Positions 7,203-14,139 of a stretch of 64,000 bases of DNA are shown here, piece after piece. This DNA comes from CAWIVJ01 sp963839525. GTDB lineage: Bacteria > Cyanobacteriota > Vampirovibrionia > Gastranaerophilales > Gastranaerophilaceae. How positions within the stretch are numbered: position 1 is the first letter of the stretch; each line of letters starts with the position of its first letter. The notes under the pieces are model-generated. The model worked only from the letters and a program-made list of their open reading frames with translations. It was not told the origin of the DNA and searched no databases. The stretch covers positions 124,001-188,000 of the forward strand of contig CAWIVJ010000005.1 of assembly GCA_963839525.1 (NCBI GenBank). Direction: 5' to 3'. The position numbers and the translations under genes are program-made.

Positions 7203-7237
7203 AATAAATTAATAATACATATTAAAAGGAGAAAATA

Positions 7238-7456
7238 ATGAAAAATGTAGAATTGAATGATTTTATAGTAGATATTTTTCAAGATATTTGTGAAACCGAA
7301 AGTATGATGAAGATATTACGAGAATCTGTATATTCTGAAAATGGTGCGGTTACAATGTCTGATATTGGGAATACCCTTGAAGTAGTTGTTGCAAAAATAT
7401 CTAATATTAAATATTCATTGGATAAATATATAGATACAGCATTTGATAGAAAGTAA
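7238..7456 (+). CDS. 72-residue cassette protein, copy 2
   Basis: Begins MKNVELNDFIVDIFQDICET and is 69/72 identical to the protein at 4269-4487. The DNA identity continues through the coding region but is lost upstream of the start. AAAGGAG precedes the ATG. It is small, acidic and helical, with no recognised domain. Downstream, a dispersed palindromic repeat (7513-7585) separates the gene from the shared 3' element (7613-7694); in copy 1 that spacer is short. Two near-identical copies 3 kb apart indicate a recent duplication or gene conversion. Function is unknown. Confidence 0.75.
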   Translation: MKNVELNDFIVDIFQDICETESMMKILRESVYSENGAVTMSDIGNTLEVVVAKISNIKYSLDKYIDTAFDRK

Positions 7457-7512
7457 ACCCAAATTTGCAATTCAGACACGCAATTCATTATTGGGGAAGT
7501 ATCATTTAATTT

Positions 7513-7585
7513 GTCATGCTGAATTTATTTCAGCATCTTATCAGCGTAGGGTATTGGACAGATCCTGAAACAAGTTCAGGATGAC
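7513..7585. repeat. Dispersed ~75-bp palindromic repeat, copy 2
   Basis: Left arm GTCATGCTGAATTTATTTCA and right arm TGAAACAAGTTCAGGATGAC. It lies between the 72-residue gene and its 3' element, where copy 1 of the cassette lacks it, which suggests that this repeat family can insert. Confidence 0.8.
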
Positions 7586-7612
7586 ATAATGTTTTGGTCG
7601 AGTTGCGGAGGT

Positions 7613-7694
7613 ACTTCCGACTTTCCGCTTTTCAACTGGGCTGAAAGGGCTCGGGTTCGGATCTCTCCCTCGGTACCTTCTCAAACTAAGTGAC
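7613..7694. repeat. 3' element shared by both 72-residue cassettes, copy 2
   Basis: Same start (ACTTCCGACTTTCCGCTT) and same end (CTTCTCAAACTAAGTGAC) as 4526-4607, with scattered differences in the middle. Confidence 0.6.
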
Positions 7695-7731
7695 ACTTTG
7701 GCTCAAAATGCGTGAGAATTTAAAATTATAT

Positions 7732-8079
7732 TTAATATTCTTTTAGTTTTTGTTCAAAGCAGCCGGGTTTGCTCAAGCATTGCCAACTTATTTTTTTAGA
7801 ATTATTTTTCTCCAGTATAAAAACTGAAGGCGTTTCTGTTACGTTAAGAGTTTTTGCTCTTTTTGAATTATCAAAATATTCTTTTTCAAAATTGAATTTT
7901 TTAGAATATTTTTTACGCATTGCTTCAAATGTCGGTTCAAATTCCTTACAAGCTTTACAATACGGTGCAGAAATACAAAGTACTGTTGGTTTGCTCTTGG
8001 CACTTGCGTCAGTGCAACTTATAAAAATTAGACTTAAAGCAAAGGAAAATATTAAAAATATGCTTATTATTCTTTTCAT
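7732..8079 (-). CDS. Exported thioredoxin-like protein
   Basis: 115 residues: a hydrophobic export signal (MKRIISIFLIFSFALSLIF) followed by a short thioredoxin fold. The active-site-like motif is APYCKACKEFEP (CKAC, in the CxxC position), and the cis-Pro segment reads VTETPSVFIL. A Cys at the end of the signal (FISC) could make it a lipoprotein, although the lipobox is imperfect. Two more Cys lie near the C-terminus. It is likely a membrane-tethered or periplasmic thiol-disulfide protein. AAGGTA precedes the ATG. The redox partner and substrate are unknown. Confidence 0.8.
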   Translation of the reverse strand: MKRIISIFLIFSFALSLIFISCTDASAKSKPTVLCISAPYCKACKEFEPTFEAMRKKYSKKFNFEKEYFDNSKRAKTLNVTETPSVFILEKNNSKKISWQCLSKPGCFEQKLKEY

Positions 8080-8198
8080 AAAAATACCTTATGAACTATT
8101 TACAGTATCTTCAATAGTTAGATCGTTTATTCTTTCGCAGGAGTATTTAAACCTTGATATTTTGAATTCTGATAATAATGTTTAATGCAAAGTAAGTT

Positions 8199-8233
8199 AG
8201 CAAGTAGGTCAGGCAATGCCTGACCTACTTGCT
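8199..8233. repeat. Perfect 16-bp-arm hairpin
   Basis: AGCAAGTAGGTCAGGC-aat-GCCTGACCTACTTGCT, a perfect inverted repeat in the 8186-8473 gap. There is no T-run after it. It is similar in style to the other GGTYGGGC-type hairpins of this window. The rest of that gap is very AT-rich with no gene. Confidence 0.75.
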
Positions 8234-8473
8234 AAGTGAGAATTTACATCAATTCTCGTCTTTAATTTCGCCAATATCTTTTTTGTTACCATGCCTGCAA
8301 TTTCAAAATACATAATATCATTATTAATTTCGCTGCAAAATACAAATTATTGCCTAAATTATAAAATTTTGTAAAAATTATAATATTTTACACTTGTGGA
8401 AATGTTTTAAAGCGTTATATTGTAAATAATTTGAAAATTTTACAACCGAAAAAAACAATTGAAAGGAAAAGGA

Positions 8474-8626
8474 ATGACATTAATTGAAATTGCTTTTATT
8501 TACCTTGCATTAAAACGACATGATGCACAGCAGGGAGAGGAAATTTTTATTAAACTTTTATTAAATTTAAATAATTTACCTTTTGTCATTACAGAAAAAG
8601 AATTAGCGTTTATTAATTATCAATAA
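8474..8626 (+). CDS. Stand-alone 50-residue small protein
   Basis: A short ORF, MTLIEIAFIYLALKRHDAQQ..., preceded by a strong GAAAGGAAAAGG ribosome site three bases from the ATG and followed directly by an intrinsic terminator whose left arm overlaps the last codons. It is hydrophobic at the N-terminus and helical, with no known domain. A TTGTGG/TATATT pair with 16-base spacing (about 8394-8421) may be its promoter. A complete transcription unit around such a small ORF supports a real gene, either a small protein or a dual-function RNA. Function is unknown. Confidence 0.6.
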   Translation: MTLIEIAFIYLALKRHDAQQGEEIFIKLLLNLNNLPFVITEKELAFINYQ

Positions 8627-8638
8627 ACGCTTTTTTTT
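8605..8638 (+). terminator. Intrinsic terminator overlapping the 50-residue ORF stop
   Basis: AGCGTTTATT-(aattatc)-AATAAACGCT, a perfect 10-bp stem, followed by eight T. The stop codon lies inside the hairpin. Confidence 0.88.
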
Positions 8639-8801
8639 ATGCTTTTGCAGTAAAACATCACATCACAGTATTTCGCAAACTCAAGAATATGGTGATGTAA
8701 GTCAGAATTTCATTGCTACAACGCCCTAATGTTTTAAATTCATTTTTTGGGTTACTTCAAGAATAAATGTTTTCTTCCTTGCAGTGACAATATTTTATAT
8801 T

Positions 8802-9005
8802 TTAATTCGGTATATGCTCGAAAAGCTCTCCAACTGAAATTTCTAAAGCATCACAAATTTTATCCATAACTTCATAAGTTATACCGCCGCGTTTGTCATA
8901 ATAAACTCCGGTGATTGCATTACGACTAAGTCCCGTTATTCTTTGCAGTTCACAGATACGTATCCTTTTTCTCCCCATTATTTCTGAAAGTTTATTGACA
9001 ATCAT
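8802..9005 (-). CDS. XRE-family HTH regulator
   Basis: A 67-residue protein made of one Cro/C1-type domain: LSEIMGRKRIRICELQRITG, then LSRNAITGVYYDKRGGITYE (turn/recognition), then VMDKICDALEISVGELFEHI. This short type is common in mobile or accessory DNA and often regulates its own operon. No partner gene is adjacent: the next upstream gene on the same strand is far away and the small ORF at 8474 runs the other way. The fold is secure; the target is unknown. Confidence 0.87.
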   Translation of the reverse strand: MIVNKLSEIMGRKRIRICELQRITGLSRNAITGVYYDKRGGITYEVMDKICDALEISVGELFEHIPN

Positions 9006-9180
9006 GTTTTACATTTTAGCATTGAATTTCACTCTTGACATTTTGCATCCTATGGGGTACAATAAAAACCACGCAGGGTTTAAATTGTGCAATAATTAGT
9101 AAAAAAGTAAAACAATGGACAAAATTTTAAAATATTAGCTCTTCTTCTCTTTTTTATTAGTTCGAGTCCGCAACTCGTAG

Positions 9181-9205
9181 GGCGGGAGATATCCCGCCTT
9201 TTTTA
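9181..9205 (+). terminator. GC-rich terminator hairpin in the 9006-9383 gap
   Basis: GGCGGGA-gata-TCCCGCC followed by seven T. Just before it is GTTCGAGTCC (9160-9169), which looks like a tRNA T-arm but has no cloverleaf around it. Nothing else is evident in this 378-base gap. Confidence 0.7.
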
Positions 9206-9383
9206 TTTTAAGTATATATTCCGGCTTACTCCTGTTGCTCCATCTTACGGGCTTAGGATAACTTTATTTTATTTGTATATTACCCACCCGGGCTATTTTT
9301 CTCAAAAAATATTTACAAAAAAAATTTTCTGGTTTAGGATTGTTGTCTGATATTTACAGTTTTATAGGAAAGAAGGTATAAAT

Positions 9384-9806
9384 ATGCAAGCAATCAGAAA
9401 TAACACGCCGGTCGTTTATGCTTCAAAAAACCAAAACGTTTTTAACAAACAATCCAGGCAAAACAATAACCAAATCTCGTTTTCGGCAAGAATCTTTTGT
9501 TTGGGTGAATATAAAAGAGCGTTTAGTGATTGGTTTATAGAAGAAGGAAAGGAAATCACTCCTCTTCCAACAGACAATTTTTTCCGCTTTTTAAGAAAGT
9601 ATCTTGAAAACTTCAAAAAAGGATTAATGGAAACAAATAACTTTACTAAAGAAAAGATTAAACACTTAGAACAAATTAGAAGGAGAGATTTTATAGATAT
9701 TCGTCAAAGTTTATTAGAAAAATGTGAAAGTGAAGATATCGGTAAACAAATTTATGACAAACCCGAAGGAATGTATTCAAGTCTCCTTGATTATAATACG
9801 CGATAA
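9384..9806 (+). CDS. Tandem family with ISFSA leader motif, copy 1
   Basis: 140 residues. The N-terminus MQAIRNNTPVV...QNNNQISFSAR is shared with the next two genes. The body contains SDWFIEEGKEITPLP, FLRKYLENFKKGL and IYDKPEGMYSS, all matched in copy 2, but this copy ends about 45 residues earlier. It is helical and charged, with no recognised domain or signal peptide. GAAAGAAGG precedes the ATG, and ~45 bases upstream are duplicated before copy 2 (GTTGTCTGATATTTACAG). Function is unknown; the paralogous array suggests lineage-specific expansion. Confidence 0.7.
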   Translation: MQAIRNNTPVVYASKNQNVFNKQSRQNNNQISFSARIFCLGEYKRAFSDWFIEEGKEITPLPTDNFFRFLRKYLENFKKGLMETNNFTKEKIKHLEQIRRRDFIDIRQSLLEKCESEDIGKQIYDKPEGMYSSLLDYNTR

Positions 9807-9855
9807 ATAAAAAGTTGTCTGATATTTACAGTTTTATAGGGAAGAAGGTATAAAT

Positions 9856-10419
9856 ATGCAAGCAATCAGAAATAACACGCCAGTCGTTTGTGCTTCAACA
9901 CAATGCAGACAAAACAATAATCAAGTCTCATTTTCAGCAAGAAGCTTTGAGTATAAAGAGCTTGGAGCAAAATGTATATGCAACTGCAGTGATTGGTTTA
10001 TAAACGAAGTAGGAAAAAAATTTCTTAACCTTCCGGATAAAATTTTTCCGAAGGCTTTAAAAAAATATATAAATGAATTTAAAGATGCTTTAGCCAAAGA
10101 ACATAACATTTCAGAATATAGTAATGCTCCGGGGTTTTTAACAGATCTTAAGAGATATATTGAGGTGGCAGCAATGCTTAGGGAAGATAGTGTTAAAGTA
10201 GTTCGTAATGCTTTGAAAGAATCCAAAAAAGGCATAGATCTTGGTGAACAATTTTATGATAAACCTCAAGGAAAGTATTCGTGTTTTAAGGAGAGTATTT
10301 GGCAAGACAACTTAGCCAATGATATCAAATTAAAAAGAGCACAAGAACTGGGAAAGAATAAAGAGTTAGATCCTCCAAAGTTCAGATATAACCTTTTCGA
10401 GGAACCCGAAAAAAAGTAG
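9856..10419 (+). CDS. Tandem family with VSFSA leader motif, copy 2
   Basis: 187 residues, the longest and apparently intact member of the array. The leader reads MQAIRNNTPVV...RQNNNQVSFSAR. Shared body blocks are SDWFINEVGKK, KKYINEFKDAL and FYDKPQGKYS. The C-terminal ~55 residues (KESIWQDNLANDIKLKRAQ onward) are Lys-rich. The upstream ~50 bases, including the GAAGGTATAAAT ribosome-site region, repeat those of copy 1, so the duplication unit included the 5' control region. There are no membrane segments. Unknown function. Confidence 0.72.
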   Translation: MQAIRNNTPVVCASTQCRQNNNQVSFSARSFEYKELGAKCICNCSDWFINEVGKKFLNLPDKIFPKALKKYINEFKDALAKEHNISEYSNAPGFLTDLKRYIEVAAMLREDSVKVVRNALKESKKGIDLGEQFYDKPQGKYSCFKESIWQDNLANDIKLKRAQELGKNKELDPPKFRYNLFEEPEKK

Positions 10420-10527
10420 CCATTTTTCATGGATTAATGAAAGGTTTCCCAGAAGTTGATCTGTAATCATTATTTACTGTTTGCTCTTTCTGCAAGGGGC
10501 AAGATATAAAGGGAAGAAGGTATAAAT

Positions 10528-11148
10528 ATGCAAGTAATCAAAATTAACACGCCGACCGTTTCTGCTTCAAAAAATAAAAATATTCTAAATAAACAATGCA
10601 AACAAAATAATAATCAAGTCTCATTTTCGGCAAAAAGGTTTGAGAATAGAATTTGGGAAAGGGTAATAAAAGAGAATATAGTAACTGGTTTATAGACAGA
10701 AGTTAGCCAAAGATTTGCGTCGAGCTTTCGGACGATATTTTTCAGAAAACTTTAGCAGAATATATAACTAAATTTAAAAAGAATTTAGCCCAAAGAACAT
10801 AACTCATTTAGAAAGTTCAAAATATTCGGTACGATCAATAAAAAAAACTTACTACTAAAGCAATGATTAGAAAACATGATATTATAGAGCTTCGTGATGC
10901 TTTAATACAATCAAAAAAAAGTAAAGACATTGGTTTGCAAGATTATGAGAACTCTGAAAATTTAATGCAAGTATTCAAGTAATCGCGAATATTGGGTGCA
11001 TTTGATGAATAAGGGGGATGATAAGAAGATGGACAAAGTGGGCAAAGAATTAAAGGATAAAATAATAAAAGAAGTTTATGAAGATAACGATGAATACGAT
11101 GGTTGGGATGGAAAAGATCCTCTAGATGCAATTATTAGGCTGTCATAA
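10528..11148 (+). pseudogene. Tandem family copy 3, decayed
   Basis: It starts MQVIKINTPTVSASKNKN and retains QNNNQVSFSAKRF and the GAAGGTATAAAT ribosome-site region. The first frame stops after about 57 residues (…KENIVTGL). Matches to copies 1 and 2 then continue in changing frames: a residual SNWF-like block, a KKNLAQ-like block, then an open C-terminal frame from about 10980 through MNKGDDKKMDKVGKELK to the stop at 11146-11148. At least two frameshifts separate the parts. The last 47 codons (from 11005) could still be read as a small ORF but lack a good ribosome site. Confidence 0.7.
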
Positions 11149-11185
11149 ATTTGGATTTCAGATTGTGTCAACAGTTTCAACAGTT

Positions 11186-11205
11186 GTCGGGCAAGTATGC
11201 CCGAC
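11186..11205. repeat. GTCGGGC hairpin repeat
   Basis: GTCGGGC-aagtat-GCCCGAC followed by CTACGG. It is related to the units at 3319 and 33431 (same AAGTATGCCC loop and right arm). Confidence 0.65.
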
Positions 11206-11243
11206 CTACGGCTATGACATACTCTCTTCCACAAATTGCGAGG

Positions 11244-11609
11244 TTAATTGTCGGTTCTTTCTGCAATAGGTTTTTTACCTGTTAATTTTGACATTAATCG
11301 GAAATATTTCCCCTTCAAACCTTTAGCATTCAGATTTTCATTATCTTTTTGAATAATTTCTTCTCTTGTTGCATCATGCAAAGGCAGACCAACGGATTTT
11401 CTTTCGAGAGTTTCCGTTATTATTGCATTAAATGCCGTAACAGCTTCTGCTCCCAACAGGCTGGCGTTGTACGGAACAGAGAATGTTGTGTTAAACAGTT
11501 TTATTATGAATGCACCGTACATTAATCTCATGACTCTCTGGATTGTTCTTTCTTTTGCTTTTTGTTCCGCCATTTCTTTATTTTCACCTTTTGAATCAAT
11601 CATCACCAT
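11244..11609 (-). CDS. C-terminal fragment of a twice-frameshifted membrane-type protein
   Basis: 121 residues from an internal ATG. The same frame is open upstream to about 11815, adding ~68 codons (…FAKIINEGLF…KAAVAVKNAASAVASVFLV…), so this piece is longer than the ATG suggests. It continues the protein encoded by 12209-13507 and 11806-12243 after a shift near GGGG at 11813-11816. It contains a moderately hydrophobic Ala-rich segment and a basic C-terminus. No domain is recognised. It is probably not an independent gene. Confidence 0.5.
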   Translation of the reverse strand: MVMIDSKGENKEMAEQKAKERTIQRVMRLMYGAFIIKLFNTTFSVPYNASLLGAEAVTAFNAIITETLERKSVGLPLHDATREEIIQKDNENLNAKGLKGKYFRLMSKLTGKKPIAERTDN

Positions 11610-11805
11610 ATTATAATTATCCGCAACAAGAAAAACGCTTGCTACTGCACTGGCAGCATTTTTAACAGCAACAGCCGCTTTTGAATTAGATACACTTGAT
11701 TTGGTTTGTGTATCTAAAGAAGAAAATAGTCCTTCATTTATTATTTTTGCAAAATCAGGTTTATCTTTAATTTTTCTGAACAGCTTTATACTATTTCTAA
11801 GTATT

Positions 11806-12243
11806 TCAGATCGGGGTTAAATTTTCCTCTTTTTTTATTTTTACACCTGAAATAAAATTTGCCAGAGGTTTAACCACTTTTTTATAAGGCATCATTAAAA
11901 TATCCCAGGCAAATCTGAAAGGGAAAGTTAAAATTTGATGGATTATAACGTATCTTACTTTATGCTCAACTTTGCCTAAGTTTATTTTGCTTTCAAGATT
12001 TTTACCCAAGCCCAGTTCTTTGATTAACTCTTCTTTATTAATTCTTTTCTTATATTTATTTCTTAGAATTTTTAATTCTTCCTCAGTAAAGTAAATTCTT
12101 CGATCCTTAGAAATTATTTCTTCAAACATTTTATTTGCCCGTTTTTCGATTTCTTGATTAAGAATAATTGATTCTCTTTTTGTCAAATTTCCGTTAGTTA
12201 TCAGGCCATCAGCTATTTTTTGAATTCTTGGCAGCTTCTCCAT
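11806..12243 (-). CDS. Middle fragment of the twice-frameshifted protein
   Basis: From MEKLPRIQKIADGLI to a stop just past EENLTPI. The frame is formally open to 12327, but the 5' part overlaps the upstream fragment and is probably the wrong frame there. Removing one T from the T6 run at 12216-12221 joins …EAAKNSK to IADGLITNGNL. The body is helical and basic, with a weak hydrophobic patch (VIIHQILTFPFRFAWDILM). There is no own ribosome site at 12243. It is best read as part of one ~750-residue gene. Confidence 0.5.
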   Translation of the reverse strand: MEKLPRIQKIADGLITNGNLTKRESIILNQEIEKRANKMFEEIISKDRRIYFTEEELKILRNKYKKRINKEELIKELGLGKNLESKINLGKVEHKVRYVIIHQILTFPFRFAWDILMMPYKKVVKPLANFISGVKIKKEENLTPI

Positions 12244-13507
12244 TGAGGTTAATTTCTCTGAGTTTATCGCAATAATCGTTAAGTTCTTTTTGAGTAACCT
12301 GAAATTCCTTTTTATATAACCCTTCATAGAAATCTTTGGCTTTGGATAATAATTCTTTAACAGGTTTTATTTTTGATATTTTATCAACTCCAAAACCAAG
12401 AACTACAAGAATCCCCACAGCTTTAAGAGCGTTTTCTAAGGTCAACATTGCTTTTTTCTTTTCTTTGGTCTTTTGTTTTTTACTTGCTGTGTTTGTTTTT
12501 ATTTTATTATTTGAGTTTGTTTCCTTTTCATTTCTTTTTTGGGCATATTTTTCTGCTTGTTCTTTACTTAACGGCAATACCGGATTACCTGCTATTTTAC
12601 GGCCTATTATTTCAGATATCATAGTAACAATAGCGATTATCACCGTTGTTGCGTCACCACTTTGGTTGCTTTTTTTGGAAAATAATTTTAATATGCCAAA
12701 TGTTGCGGCTGCTGTTATAGCAATCCTTGCAATTTCTTGTTTAAAACGTCTTTGCTTAGCTTCTTTAGCGGATTTTTTATCATTATTCATGTATATAGAA
12801 AGGTTATATGCATCTTTTGCGAGGAAATACGCAGGAATTACTCCTGATACTAATCTTGTTAAGCCACGTTCTGCAGCCATACTGTAATTGCATGCGCCAA
12901 GTTTCATCCTTTTATGAAGGTCTTTAAAAAGGTCTTTGTTAAGGTCTTCGTTATGTTTTTCAATATCATCAGGTAATTCACCGGCTCTAACATCTCTTTT
13001 TCTAAACCTCTTCAAATAATCTTCCATAACTATTCTGGTAGATTCGTTTTGACGTTCAATTTTTCTTCCTTTTAAAAGCTTTGACTCCAGAAGTTTATCA
13101 ATTTCTTTTGAATCTTTAAGAAAAGGTATCTTTTTTAAGGTATTAAGAGCCGAATTAGCCATATCCAGAGGCAATTTTAAAACAGGGTATAACGCCATAT
13201 CCACCAAGCGTTTTCCCATGCCGTCGTATTTAAATTCAATAGAATCATTTTCTATAACTAAGCCGGCCTGTTTTATTCTATCGTTTAAATATTTTTTTGC
13301 ACCTTCTCCAATCTCTTTGCCGTATCTTTCAATGGCTTCCTCAACATCGCCTAATACTTTACTAGCACCGTGAAAACTTACATTTGGCGGGTTTTGATTA
13401 TTACATTTACAAGCATGGGATAGTGATAAGGAAACAGAAAAAAGTTGGTTTGTTTCATCATTTTCTTTTTTTCTAACATTAATCGGGGGGTTTAATGTTA
13501 TTTTCAT
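12209..13507 (-). CDS. N-terminal fragment of a lineage-specific membrane protein with VSFHG motif
   Basis: 432 residues starting MKITLNPPINVRKKEN, with an Asn/Pro-rich leader ending NPPNVSFHGASK, the same type of motif as in the genes at 9384 and 45144. The middle has hydrophobic stretches (LVSGVIPAYFLAKDAY, IAITAAATFGILKL, TTVIIAIVTMISEII, ALKAVGILVVLGFGV), suggesting several membrane or hairpin segments, separated by Lys-rich loops. It ends prematurely at the T6 run; two further fragments continue it. AAAAGG precedes the ATG. Similar organisation is seen in the proteins at 34973 and 62103. Unknown function. Confidence 0.65.
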   Translation of the reverse strand: MKITLNPPINVRKKENDETNQLFSVSLSLSHACKCNNQNPPNVSFHGASKVLGDVEEAIERYGKEIGEGAKKYLNDRIKQAGLVIENDSIEFKYDGMGKRLVDMALYPVLKLPLDMANSALNTLKKIPFLKDSKEIDKLLESKLLKGRKIERQNESTRIVMEDYLKRFRKRDVRAGELPDDIEKHNEDLNKDLFKDLHKRMKLGACNYSMAAERGLTRLVSGVIPAYFLAKDAYNLSIYMNNDKKSAKEAKQRRFKQEIARIAITAAATFGILKLFSKKSNQSGDATTVIIAIVTMISEIIGRKIAGNPVLPLSKEQAEKYAQKRNEKETNSNNKIKTNTASKKQKTKEKKKAMLTLENALKAVGILVVLGFGVDKISKIKPVKELLSKAKDFYEGLYKKEFQVTQKELNDYCDKLREINLNGEAAKNSKNS

Positions 13508-13768
13508 TTCTAAAACCTTTTTATTTTCGTTGTAAACAAAAATAAATTCATTACACTACGCCAAGGATTTAAATGTTACTAAAAAGAAAAAATTGCTAAT
13601 TTTTTAAACGTAGCGTTACATTTATTCATAAATTATCACTCGCCCTAAACCCTCTCAGAGAGAGAGAAAAGAGCTTAAGTAATCACCCCTAGCCACCTGG
13701 GCTATTTTTTAAAAAATCTTATTATAAGAAGGTTTTAAAGATGTTATTATTATCAATATTTTATCGGT

Positions 13769-14059
13769 TCATTCTTTCAATTTTGACATAAGACCATCAA
13801 CCTTTACAAATAGTTCAATCCAATAATGAACTATTTTTTCGCCCATTTCATGCGGAACTTCGCTGGTTATTTTTTTTAGTTCAACCGAACGCTTTTCCAG
13901 CTCCTTCAATTTCATGCTTAACCTGTTAATCTGCTCTTCAATTTCTCTGCGGTTTTCATAAGGAATTTTTGCAATATTTGCCTGCAAAGTTTGTACCTGC
14001 TCTGCCCATTCCTTTTCTTTCTCCTCTATTTTCTTAAATAGAACTTCACGGTTTTCCAT
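13769..14059 (-). CDS. Coiled-coil protein, 96 residues
   Basis: Almost the entire protein is charged heptad-like helix (KKIEEKEKEWAEQVQTLQAN, then EEQINRLSMKLKELEKRSVE), ending in an amphipathic segment HYWIELFVKVDGLM. No enzyme motif or membrane segment is present. A GGGAG ribosome site precedes the ATG. It lies 80 bases downstream of tgt on the same strand and may be cotranscribed with ndk-tgt. It is likely a structural or scaffolding protein; the specific role is unknown. Confidence 0.65.
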   Translation of the reverse strand: MENREVLFKKIEEKEKEWAEQVQTLQANIAKIPYENRREIEEQINRLSMKLKELEKRSVELKKITSEVPHEMGEKIVHYWIELFVKVDGLMSKLKE

Positions 14060-14139
14060 ATTAAACTCCCTTTTTTAGTCTTTTTTAATTTTATTATTGA
14101 TATTAACCAAATTATTAAAAAAAACTACCTCCAGAAGAG

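Noticed and set aside
7769..8185. A 138-codon plus-strand frame
   Set aside because: Shadow of the exported thioredoxin-like gene, which has a signal peptide and CxxC motif.
9160..9205. GTTCGAGTCC before the terminator as a tRNA remnant or attachment site
   Set aside because: Only ten bases match a T-arm, there is no acceptor stem, and no integrase gene is nearby.
9341..10560. Repeated upstream blocks of the tandem family as a CRISPR-like array
   Set aside because: The repeats are gene starts about 470-670 bases apart with coding bodies between, not short spacers.
12336..12887. A 183-codon plus-strand frame
   Set aside because: Antisense to the lineage-specific membrane protein; its hydrophobic, Phe/Leu-rich text mirrors the Lys-rich coding strand, and it has no ribosome site.
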